Source: CAJPQU01 sp052170475
GTDB lineage: Bacteria; Bacillota; Negativicutes; Selenomonadales; Selenomonadaceae
Reading direction: 5' to 3'
Length of the DNA: 64,000 bases
NCBI GenBank assembly: GCA_052170475.1
Contig: JBQNAL010000003.1
Location: 62,001-126,000 of the forward strand
The position numbers and the translations under genes were made by a program. This document shows, piece after piece, positions 51,201 through 57,778 of the stretch; position 1 is the stretch's first letter, and the number at the start of each line of letters is the position of its first letter. The notes below the pieces were generated by a model. That model saw only the letters and a list, made by a program, of their open reading frames with translations, made no database searches and was not told the DNA's origin.

Positions 51201-52034
51201 GCCCAATTTCTTCGTCAGCTTGTAGCGGCCAACCGTAGCCAAATCGTAGCGTTTCGGATCAAAAAAGAGCGAATCCAAGAGCTGCTGAGCGTTGTCCACC
51301 ACTGCCGGTTCCCCCGGGCGCAAGCGATGATAAATATCAAGGAGCGCCTCTTCTTTCGAGCGCGTGTTGTCCCGCTCCAGCGTCATCATGATCAAGGGAT
51401 GATTGTCAAAGAGCGCGGCGATCTGCTCGCTGGAATCGTAACCAAGCGCCCGGATCAAAACCGTGACCGGGAGCTTGCGCGTGCGATCGATCCGCGCCGA
51501 CAGGATGTCGTTCGCGTCCGTCTCCAACTCGATCCACGCCCCCCGGTTGGGAATGACGGTAGAGCTGTACAGCTTCTTCCCCGAGGGATCGATGGACTCC
51601 ACATAGTAGGCCCCGGGCGAGCGTACGAGCTGGCTGACGATGACCCGCTCCGCCCCGTTGATGATAAAAGTGCCGGTATCCGTCATCAAAGGGAAATCCC
51701 CCATGAACACTTCCTGCTGTTTGATCTCGCCCGTCTCCCGGTTCATGAGGCGGACGTTTACCCGTAGCGGTGCCGCCAGCGTCGCGTCGCGCTCCTTACA
51801 CTCGTCGATCTCGTACTTCGGATCGCCAAGGGAAAAGTCCTCAAAGGAAAGCACCAAATTCCCCGTAAAATCCTGAATGGGGGAAATGTCGCGAAAAATC
51901 TCCTTCAGTCCGTCGCTGAGGAACCACTGATAGGAATTGCGCTGGATGTCCAGCAAATGCGGCATCTCCATGACTTCCTTGATCTTGGCGTAGCTATACC
52001 GAGTTCTCTTGCCTACCGGCACAGGATTAAACAT
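48291..52034 (-). CDS. rpoB: RNA polymerase beta subunit
   Basis: This 1247-aa catalytic subunit shows the rifampicin region ([44 protein letters not shown]), with the residues usually found in sensitive bacteria. It also has the conserved [12 protein letters not shown], and [24 protein letters not shown] in the clamp-connecting domain. The last 80 residues are an acidic tail (DDDDDVNE..., DEDAAEDEE) of the kind seen in Negativicutes and some other diderms. ATG 52034 is 12 bases from AAGGAG. It has its own strong promoter and a leader hairpin after rplL. Confidence 0.99.
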   Translation of the reverse strand: [1247 protein letters not shown]

Positions 52035-52109
52035 TCAAGCCGTCACTCCTTAGCCTTTTTTTCCAACGTGCACCGACGCACGAAAAAAACAGCGGAAAAT
52101 AGACTACGA

Positions 52110-52147
52110 AAAGACAAGGTTTCCTTGCCAAAAAAACCTTGTCTTCT
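52110..52147 (-). terminator. Leader hairpin (attenuator-like) upstream of rpoB
   Basis: The perfect stem AAGACAAGGTTT/AAACCTTGTCTT is followed by TTTTCG on the minus strand, about 75 bases before the rpoB ATG. It resembles an intrinsic terminator in the leader, so rpoBC transcription may be attenuated. No ligand structure was recognised. Confidence 0.7.
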
Positions 52148-52251
52148 CCTTTGGCTATTTCCGTCCGATTCGCTTATTCCCATACTTGATTGACCGCGCG
52201 GCGGTCGCGCACTTCGCTCATTGTAAATACTGCCACGTTCTGCAATTTAAT

Positions 52252-52280
52252 ATATTACCATGCACGAGGATCACTGTCAA
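52252..52280 (-). promoter_or_regulatory. Promoter of rpoB-rpoC
   Basis: The -35 TTGACA is a consensus match (52275-52280), spaced 17 bases from the -10 TAATAT (52252-52257). It lies just after the rplL terminator, so rpoBC can be transcribed independently of the ribosomal genes. Confidence 0.85.
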
Positions 52281-52288
52281 TACACAGA

Positions 52289-52330
52289 AAACAAAAAAGC
52301 AGGAGCTCCCGAAAGGATTGCCCCTGCTTT
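52289..52330 (-). terminator. Intrinsic terminator after rplL
   Basis: A hairpin with AGCAGG on one side and CCTGCT on the other is followed on the minus strand by TTTTTTG. It separates the rplL transcript from the rpoB promoter. Confidence 0.8.
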
Positions 52331-52345
52331 CTCTGCGCAGATGTC

Positions 52346-52717
52346 TTACTTCAGCTCGACCGTAGCGCCGGCTTCTTCCAGCTTCGCCTTCATGTTGTCG
52401 GCATCGGCCTTCGCGACCTTCTCCTTCACGGGAGCCGGAGCGCCGTCCACCACCGCCTTCGCTTCCTTGAGGCCAAGACCCGTCAGCTCGCGAACGACTT
52501 TGATGACGCCGATCTTCTTGTCCCCCGCATTGGTCAGGATGACGTCAAACTCCGTCTTTTCCTCTTCCGCCGCGCCCGCAGCCGCCGGAGCCGCCGCAGC
52601 CACCGCCACCGGAGCCGCCGCCGAAACGCCAAACTTCTCCTCCATCGCTTTGACCAGCTCGGAGAGCTCGAGGACCGTCATGCCCTCAATTGCCTGCATG
52701 ATTTCTTCTTTCGTCAT
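52346..52717 (-). CDS. rplL: 50S ribosomal protein L7/L12
   Basis: This 123-aa stalk protein, which recruits translation factors, has the N-terminal dimerisation helix pair (MTKEEIMQAIEGMTVLELSEL), an Ala-rich hinge (about residues 36-55) and a conserved C-terminal domain ending AGATVELK. ATG 52717 follows GGAGG. It is followed by a terminator and then the rpoB promoter. Confidence 0.98.
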   Translation of the reverse strand: MTKEEIMQAIEGMTVLELSELVKAMEEKFGVSAAAPVAVAAAAPAAAGAAEEEKTEFDVILTNAGDKKIGVIKVVRELTGLGLKEAKAVVDGAPAPVKEKVAKADADNMKAKLEEAGATVELK

Positions 52718-52774
52718 GATAAAATACCTCCATTAAATGTCTTTTTATTTGCATAAAACCTGTTGCGGTACGGA

Positions 52775-53320
52775 TCAGGCCGAAGCCTTCTCCTTTTGCT
52801 GACGCACCGCGTCAAGCACATAGACCGCATTGCGGATAACGCCTTGAAGAACATTGACCGTGTTGCTGATCGGGGCCTGCATACTGCCCAAGAGCTTCGC
52901 CAAGAGAACCTCTCGGGACGGCAGAGACGCCAATGCTTTCACCGCCTCCGCATCGATGACCTGACCGTCAACGATACCGGCTTTCACCGTCAATACGCCG
53001 GCTTCCGCCAACTTATTTTTCTTAATGAACTCGCTGATGACCTTCGCCGGTGCGACGGCATCCTCAGAAGATACAGCCAAGGCTGTCGTGCCTTCCAAGT
53101 GCGAGAGCAGCGCCTCCATCCCGACCTCTTTGGCCGCGATGGCCGTCAGCGTATTCTTGACCACGTGGTAGGAAACCCCCGCCGCGCGAAGCTCGCGGCG
53201 AAGCGCGGTATCCTGCGCCACCGTCAGACCTTTATACCCAGTGAACACCGCGCCCTTGGAGGACGTGAGTTTCTCCTTTAAGGAAGCAACGATGGCCTGT
53301 TTCTCAGCAGATACTGGCAT
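52775..53320 (-). CDS. rplJ: 50S ribosomal protein L10
   Basis: This 181-aa anchor of the L7/L12 stalk starts at ATG 53320 (MPVSAEKQAIVASL), behind GAGGAGGTG; an open frame ten codons longer is inside the leader. The family sequence follows (GYKGLTVAQDTALRRELRAAGVSYHVVKNTL), and the C-terminal helix (VLDAVRQQKEKAS) binds L7/L12. It binds its own leader to repress translation. Confidence 0.97.
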   Translation of the reverse strand: MPVSAEKQAIVASLKEKLTSSKGAVFTGYKGLTVAQDTALRRELRAAGVSYHVVKNTLTAIAAKEVGMEALLSHLEGTTALAVSSEDAVAPAKVISEFIKKNKLAEAGVLTVKAGIVDGQVIDAEAVKALASLPSREVLLAKLLGSMQAPISNTVNVLQGVIRNAVYVLDAVRQQKEKASA

Positions 53321-53351
53321 AAAAACACCTCCTCTCTCCTCTTTTTCCAAT

Positions 53352-53475
53352 CATAAAAGCGGCCTCTGGCCAAAGACCCGGAGACCGCAGGATTGATCAT
53401 GCAGTGCGTCCGGCCTGGGCGGGTAAATTAAGTGATCGCTCACACCTGCCGTCTTAGGCCATCGAACCTGTATGG
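53352..53475 (-). ncRNA. L10 ribosomal protein leader RNA
   Basis: The intergenic region between rplA and rplJ has the conserved L10-leader parts: CCTAAGAC and GGCAGGTGTGAGC (about 53430-53460), a central GCCCAGGCCGGACGCA, and a final hairpin GCGGTCTCC...AGAGGCCGC. In bacteria L10(L12)4 binds this RNA and represses rplJ-rplL. No covariance scan could be run. Confidence 0.88.
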
Positions 53476-53480
53476 ACTTT

Positions 53481-54170
53481 TCAGTTGACCGCCGTCTGGA
53501 CGGGAATCCCAGGACCCATGGTCGATGCCACGGTGACGGAGCGAATGTACTGCCCCTTGGCCCCCGCCGGCTTCGCCTTGACCAGCGTTTCCATCAAGGT
53601 GCGGAAATTCTCCACAAGCTTCTCCGAGTCGAAGGAAATTTTCCCTACCGGCACATGGACGTTCCCCGCCTTATCCGTGCGGTACTCCACTTTACCAGCC
53701 TTGATCTCCTGGATCGCCTTCGCGAGATCCATCGTCACCGTCCCCAGTTTCGGATTCGGCATGAGTCCGCGCGGGCCTAAGATCTTGCCTAAGCGACCGA
53801 CGACGCCCATCATGTCCGGCGTAGCCACCGCCACGTCAAAATCGCACCAGCCGCCTTGGATCTTCGTCACAAGCTCGTCCGAACCGGCGAAGTCAGCACC
53901 CGCCTGTTCCGCCTCCGCGACCTTGTCGCCCTTGGCGAAAACCAGCACCCGCTTCGTCTTGCCCGTTCCGTGGGGCAAAACGACCGCGCCGCGCACCTGC
54001 TGATCCGCATATTTCGGATCGACGCCTAAGCGGACATGAAGCTCCACCGTCTCGTCAAACTTCGCCGTCGCCGTCTTCTTGACCAGCTCCATGGCCTCCG
54101 GGGCGGTGTAGATCTTCCCTTCCTCGATGAGCTTAACGGCATCTTGATACTTCTTTCCCATTTTTGCCAT
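53481..54170 (-). CDS. rplA: 50S ribosomal protein L1
   Basis: This 229-aa protein of the L1 stalk is collinear with the family: MAKMGKKYQDAVKL, GAVVLPHGTGKTKRVLVFAKG, GRLGKILGPRGLMPNPKLGTVT and GKISFDSEKLVENF. It lies between rplK (61 bases) and the L10 leader. ATG 54170 follows GGAGTAG. Confidence 0.98.
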   Translation of the reverse strand: MAKMGKKYQDAVKLIEEGKIYTAPEAMELVKKTATAKFDETVELHVRLGVDPKYADQQVRGAVVLPHGTGKTKRVLVFAKGDKVAEAEQAGADFAGSDELVTKIQGGWCDFDVAVATPDMMGVVGRLGKILGPRGLMPNPKLGTVTMDLAKAIQEIKAGKVEYRTDKAGNVHVPVGKISFDSEKLVENFRTLMETLVKAKPAGAKGQYIRSVTVASTMGPGIPVQTAVN

Positions 54171-54231
54171 ACAAACCTACTCCTTTCGTGGTCTTAGCGG
54201 ATTTCCCTCCCACGCGAGATCGCCGAAAGCC

Positions 54232-54657
54232 TCAATCGACGATCTCAATGCCCATGCTGCGTGCCGTACCCTCAATCATGCGGGTAGCCGCCTCAAGGTC
54301 AGCCGCATTCAGATCCTGCATCTTCGTCTCAGCGATCTCCCGCGCTTTCGCCCGGGGTACTTTCGCCACTTTATTCTTATTCGGCTCACCCGAAGCCTTC
54401 TCGATCCCGGCGGCCTTCTTCAAAAGGACGGCGGCGGGCGGCGTCTTCGTGATGAACGTGAACGACCGATCCTCAAAGACCGAAATTTCCACCGGAATGA
54501 TCAATCCGGCTTGCTGCGCCGTTCTCTCGTTAAACTCCTTGACGAACGCCATGATGTTGACGCCTGCCTGTCCCAAGGCCGGACCGACCGGAGGAGCCGG
54601 CGTGGCTTTCCCCGCTAAGACTTGCAGCTTGACCAGCTTTGCAACCTTCTTTGCCAT
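54232..54657 (-). CDS. rplK: 50S ribosomal protein L11
   Basis: This 141-aa protein binds the GTPase-associated centre of 23S rRNA. It starts MAKKVAKLVKLQVLAGKATP at ATG 54657, seven bases from GGAGG; a GTG two codons earlier is in frame but too close to the site. The thiostrepton-binding PPVGPALGQAGVNIMAF and the C-terminal rRNA-binding domain are intact. Confidence 0.98.
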   Translation of the reverse strand: MAKKVAKLVKLQVLAGKATPAPPVGPALGQAGVNIMAFVKEFNERTAQQAGLIIPVEISVFEDRSFTFITKTPPAAVLLKKAAGIEKASGEPNKNKVAKVPRAKAREIAETKMQDLNAADLEAATRMIEGTARSMGIEIVD

Positions 54658-54697
54658 TTTCACACCTCCTTAAAAGGAATCTCTGCGCTATAAAAAA

Positions 54698-55228
54698 TCA
54701 AATCTTCTCTACTTGGTCATAGTCCAGCTCGATCACCGTTTCCCGACCAAACATATCGACAATCGCCTTGATCTTGCCCCGCTCCGCATCCACTTCCGTG
54801 ATCGTCGCAGGGAAATCCTCGAAGGAATCGGTATTGATGTGAACGGCCTGCCCCGGTTCCAAATCAATGACCGGCCGCAGTTCCTCTTCCTTGGTCGCCC
54901 GGAGGATATTCTTTACCTCGTCCTCCGTGAGCGGAATCGGCTTCGTCCCGGAGCCGACGAAGCCGGTGACCCCGGGCGTATTGCGGACGACGTACCACGA
55001 GCGGTCATTGACGATCATCTCCACCAGCGCGTATCCGGGGAACACCTTCTTTTTCGTCAGCTTCTTATGACCGTCCTTGAGCTCAACATCGTCCTCCATG
55101 GGCACGACGACGTTGAAGATCTCGTTCTCCATCCCCATGGAACGGACTTTGCTTTCCAGATTGGCTTTGACTTTATTTTCATACCCGGAATAGGTATGGA
55201 TGACGTACCATTTCTTTTCTGCTTCCAT
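54698..55228 (-). CDS. nusG: Transcription termination/antitermination factor NusG
   Basis: This 176-aa elongation factor binds RNA polymerase and Rho or S10. The N-terminal NGN domain (WYVIHTYSGYENKVK, FPGYALVEM, VRNTPGVTGFVGSG) is followed by a C-terminal KOW domain (GQAVHINTDSFEDFPATI, RGKIKAIVDMFGRETVIEL). ATG 55228 gives the normal length; the ribosome site is weak. It lies between secE (38 bases) and rplK, the classic order. Confidence 0.97.
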   Translation of the reverse strand: MEAEKKWYVIHTYSGYENKVKANLESKVRSMGMENEIFNVVVPMEDDVELKDGHKKLTKKKVFPGYALVEMIVNDRSWYVVRNTPGVTGFVGSGTKPIPLTEDEVKNILRATKEEELRPVIDLEPGQAVHINTDSFEDFPATITEVDAERGKIKAIVDMFGRETVIELDYDQVEKI

Positions 55229-55266
55229 CGCAGGGAACGCCGGTGCGCCCCTCACCTCCCCGATGC

Positions 55267-55488
55267 CTATCGTAAAATGAGCGTGAACAATCTGGCGAAT
55301 ACCGTGTCGCAGAACCAAATCAAGGCACAGACGATGACGACGGCCACCGCCACGACAGCCGTATCCACAGCCAATTCCCGACGGGTGACCCAAGACACCT
55401 TCTTCATCTCGGCCACGACTTCCTCTATGAACTTCTTCGGGCTGAACCCGGCCTCCGCTGCTGCCACCGACGCCTTATCTTCCGCCAA
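55267..55488 (-). CDS. secE: Preprotein translocase subunit SecE
   Basis: This 73-aa single-span SecE has an amphipathic segment (FIEEVVAEMKKVSWVTRREL) followed by one transmembrane helix (about residues 44-70), as in Firmicutes. The start is a TTG at 55488. An ATG four codons earlier is followed directly by TGA and cannot be used. A GTG eight codons later is also possible. It lies between rpmG and nusG. Confidence 0.93.
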   Translation of the reverse strand: MAEDKASVAAAEAGFSPKKFIEEVVAEMKKVSWVTRRELAVDTAVVAVAVVIVCALIWFCDTVFARLFTLILR

Positions 55489-55527
55489 AACCTGTCACAT
55501 CCTCATCCGCTGAAAGCTCACAGGCCA

Positions 55528-55677
55528 TCATTTCGTTTCTTTATGCGGCGTATGCTTCTTGCAGAACTTGCAGTATTTATTGAGTTCCAGCCGATCCGGA
55601 TGGTTCTTCTTGTTCTTGTTGGTCTGATAGTTCCGATTCTTGCAAACCGTACAGGCCAAAGTAACGGCGTTACGCAT
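55528..55677 (-). CDS. rpmG: 50S ribosomal protein L33
   Basis: This 49-aa protein (MRNAVTLACTVCKNRNYQTN...) carries two CxxC zinc pairs (CTVC and CKFC), so it is the zinc-binding form. ATG 55677 is eight bases from GAGGAG. It is the first gene of rpmG-secE-nusG-rplK-rplA, with a promoter just upstream. Confidence 0.97.
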   Translation of the reverse strand: MRNAVTLACTVCKNRNYQTNKNKKNHPDRLELNKYCKFCKKHTPHKETK

Positions 55678-55730
55678 TTCATGCACTCCTCACTCACAGA
55701 TTTCGCTACATGCCAAAAGGTCACTCATGT

Positions 55731-55759
55731 ACTCTATCACACTTACTCTATCGTGTCAA
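55731..55759 (-). promoter_or_regulatory. Promoter of rpmG-secE-nusG-rplKA
   Basis: A consensus -35 TTGACA (55754-55759) and a -10 TAGAGT (55731-55736) are spaced by 17 bases on the minus strand, between the tRNA terminator and rpmG. Confidence 0.7.
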
Positions 55760-55812
55760 CCAAAACCCCACCGAAGCGGCGATTTTTCCTGCCGGCGAAC
55801 GAGGTGTGACCT

Positions 55813-55839
55813 CACAAAAAAACCCCACAATGGGGGTTT
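55813..55839 (-). terminator. Terminator of the tRNA cluster
   Basis: The stem AAACCCC/GGGGTTT (55820-55826 with 55833-55839) is followed by seven T on the minus strand. It lies 12 bases past the 3' CCA of tRNA-Met. Confidence 0.85.
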
Positions 55840-55853
55840 ATTTTATAAATTGG

Positions 55854-55927
55854 TGGCGGAAGGGAGATTTGAACTCTCGACACTGCGGGTATGAACCGCA
55901 TGCTCTAGCCAACTGAGCTATTCCGCC
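55854..55927 (-). tRNA. tRNA-Met (CAT), elongator
   Basis: A 74-nt cloverleaf folds with acceptor GGCGGAA/TTCCGCC and anticodon loop TTCATAC (CAT). The encoded 3' CCA lies at 55851-55853. The G1-C72 pair shows it is not the initiator. A tRNA-Ile2 (lysidine) identity is possible from the CAT anticodon, but the body resembles elongator Met. Confidence 0.9.
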
Positions 55928-55936
55928 ATTATATGG

Positions 55937-56009
55937 AGCTGATGACCAGGATTGAACTGGTGACCTTATCCTTACCAAGGATACGCTCTGCCGACTGAGC
56001 TACATCAGC
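55937..56009 (-). tRNA. tRNA-Thr (GGT)
   Basis: A 73-nt cloverleaf has acceptor GCTGATG/CATCAGC, anticodon loop TTGGTAA (GGT) and T-loop GTTCAATCC. The encoded CCA lies at 55934-55936. Confidence 0.93.
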
Positions 56010-56023
56010 GCACCGCGCATTGG

Positions 56024-56096
<73 letters not shown>

Positions 56097-56107
56097 ATAA
56101 AAAATGG

Positions 56108-56190
56108 TGGGCAGGGATGGATTCGAACCATCGTAGCCGTGAGGCGACGGATTTACAGTCCGTTCCCTTTAACCACTCGGGCACCTACCC
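56108..56190 (-). tRNA. tRNA-Tyr (GTA)
   Basis: An 83-nt class II tRNA has a long variable arm (CGCCTCACGGC) and anticodon loop CTGTAAA (GTA). The encoded CCA lies at 56105-56107. It lies between the two initiator tRNA genes. Confidence 0.93.
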
Positions 56191-56229
56191 ACATATATGG
56201 AAAACAACCCTTGGCTGCCGTTCCCTTGG

Positions 56230-56302
<73 letters not shown>

Positions 56303-56342
56303 ATAATCGCCCACCGACACAAGCGTCGGCTGACAAGTAAAG

Positions 56343-56371
56343 ATATTAGCACAAAATATTTTATTTGTAAA
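56343..56371 (-). promoter_or_regulatory. Promoter of the tRNA cluster
   Basis: A -35 TTTACA (56366-56371) and a -10 TAATAT (56343-56348) are spaced by 17 bases. It lies 40 bases upstream of the first tRNA. The 56372-56542 stretch beyond has only an 8-bp hairpin (GCCGCGAG/CTCGCGGC, 56454-56481). Confidence 0.75.
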
Positions 56372-56542
56372 TAGGGTGGCTCGCCATTTCCTGCAAAATA
56401 TTTTCCCCGGCGCCGTGCAAAGGAAAGGACGCCAAAGGAAGCCATGGGACGTTGCCGCGAGCAAGAACCTCCTCGCGGCGAGAAAAAAGACGCCGCCATG
56501 AACGCATGACCGCGCCTTTTCTATCGCTATGAACGTCGTTCC

Positions 56543-56977
56543 TCAGCCCAGCGCCTTCGCCATCTGCTCGCCCAGCGTGGTGCTGGCCGCCAGCGCCGCG
56601 TCGTCCGGCGCGTTTTCAGCGATGACGCCATCGGCGATCAGATCCGCGCCGTCGCCCTTCACCCGCTCTTCCCAATCTTTCATCCATGCGCCGCCGCCCC
56701 AGCCGTAGGAGCCGAAAAGCCCGACTTTACGCCCGCTTAAACCGGCTTCGATGGCCGCGAAGAAAGGCTCAAATTCCTCTTCTTCCAAAACTTCCGCGCC
56801 CATGGCCGAGCAGCCAAAGAGAAACCCATCGTAGGTATCCAAGATGTCCTTTGAGGCCTGATCGACGCTCATGACGGCAGCCTCCCCTCCGCCTTGTTTG
56901 ACCCCTTCCCCGACGGCCTGCGCCATCGCTTCGGTATTTCCCGTGCCACTCCAAAAGACCACTGCAACTTTTTTCAT
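56543..56977 (-). CDS. Flavodoxin
   Basis: This 144-aa FMN electron carrier has the phosphate-binding loop VFWSGTGNTEAMAQAVGEG at the N-terminus, FLFGCSAMGAEVLEEEEFEPFF, and GSYGWGGGAWMKDWEERVK in the isoalloxazine-binding loops. It is short-chain, typical of clostridia and Negativicutes. Flavodoxin replaces ferredoxin under iron limitation; the Fur-box-like promoter upstream of the DUF3793 gene fits that. The 135-base gap to the DUF3793 gene contains no clear terminator, so they are probably one transcript. Confidence 0.96.
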   Translation of the reverse strand: MKKVAVVFWSGTGNTEAMAQAVGEGVKQGGGEAAVMSVDQASKDILDTYDGFLFGCSAMGAEVLEEEEFEPFFAAIEAGLSGRKVGLFGSYGWGGGAWMKDWEERVKGDGADLIADGVIAENAPDDAALAASTTLGEQMAKALG

Positions 56978-57112
56978 TCGCTGTTCCTCCTCATCTCAAG
57001 GTTTTTCCTTTGTCATCACACATCGCCCGACATGTGATGCACTGTATCTCCACCCGCCACGCGGGAAGATGGTGAATCGCCTGCGCGCTTTTTCTGCCAC
57101 AGGATTTCGCCT

Positions 57113-57694
57113 TCAGACGGCACGCAGGAGCTCCGTCAAGGGAACCCCCTGCCGCAGTTCTTGGCAAAAGGCGTCCGTGCAGGCCCGATAGCGCGCGAAA
57201 GCGGCTCGCGCCGCCCGCTCTTTCGCGTAGACTTTCCAGCAGCCGCAGCAGAGAAAATCACGCCCACGATGGGAAATGAAGCCATCGACATCCCAAGGCG
57301 GGTAGCCAAGAAAAAGCCCGATCTCATGGGGAAAATCCGCTTCGCGCCGCAGGCGCTCCGCCAAATGCGACAGCTTCGGCCCCAAGGCACTCGTCTGCGG
57401 ATAGCCGTACCGCCCCAAGATGTGAACGGCCTCCTTAGCACACAGCCTTTGCGCCAGTACCGCCGGACGATAAAAGAGCACCAAGATCCTGTCCGGCGCC
57501 GCTAAGAGACGGCGAATCGCTATCCCGCTCCTCGCCAATTCTTTCACGGAACCTGCCAAAAACCTGCACAGCGCAGCTCGTTTCTCAAATGGAAAGGCCA
57601 CGAGGCTGGCAGCTTTCAGACCGCGAAAAGTCGGCGCGCAGTGATACGCTAACAGAGCCTCAATCTCTCGGGTGCCCACTTCATCATCTCCCAT
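57113..57694 (-). CDS. DUF3793 family protein
   Basis: This 193-aa cytoplasmic protein is of the DUF3793 type. It shows CAPTFRGLKAASLVAFPFEK near the start, VLFYRPAVLAQRL, then HEIGLFLGYPPWDVDGFI and CCGCWKVYAKERAARAAFARYRACTDAFC. The family is anaerobe-specific, has no known activity, and is often next to flavodoxin, as here. The Cys-rich segment (CCGC) and conserved GYPPxDV loop may be functional. ATG 57694 stands 23 bases from a -10 TATAAT. Confidence 0.85.
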   Translation of the reverse strand: MGDDEVGTREIEALLAYHCAPTFRGLKAASLVAFPFEKRAALCRFLAGSVKELARSGIAIRRLLAAPDRILVLFYRPAVLAQRLCAKEAVHILGRYGYPQTSALGPKLSHLAERLRREADFPHEIGLFLGYPPWDVDGFISHRGRDFLCCGCWKVYAKERAARAAFARYRACTDAFCQELRQGVPLTELLRAV

Positions 57695-57716
57695 AGCTTA
57701 TGTCGGCTACGGTCTT

Positions 57717-57745
57717 ATTATAACGAAAGTGAGAGTCGTTTTCAA
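57717..57745 (-). promoter_or_regulatory. Promoter with Fur-box-like operator for DUF3793-flavodoxin
   Basis: A -35 TTGAAA (57740-57745) and a -10 TATAAT (57717-57722) have a 17-base spacer. The palindrome TGAAAACGACTCTCA (57730-57744) overlaps the -35 and fits the 7-1-7 Fur pattern TGAnAAnnAnTnTCA. Iron-dependent repression would make sense for flavodoxin. Confidence 0.7.
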
Positions 57746-57778
57746 TATACAAAGAAAATTTCTTGCTCCTGCGCAAAT

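Noticed and set aside
54698..55393. A 55-residue N-terminal extension of nusG
   Set aside because: It overlaps the secE gene and is Gly/Arg/His-rich. NusG proteins start at the segment beginning EAEKKWYVIHTYSG.
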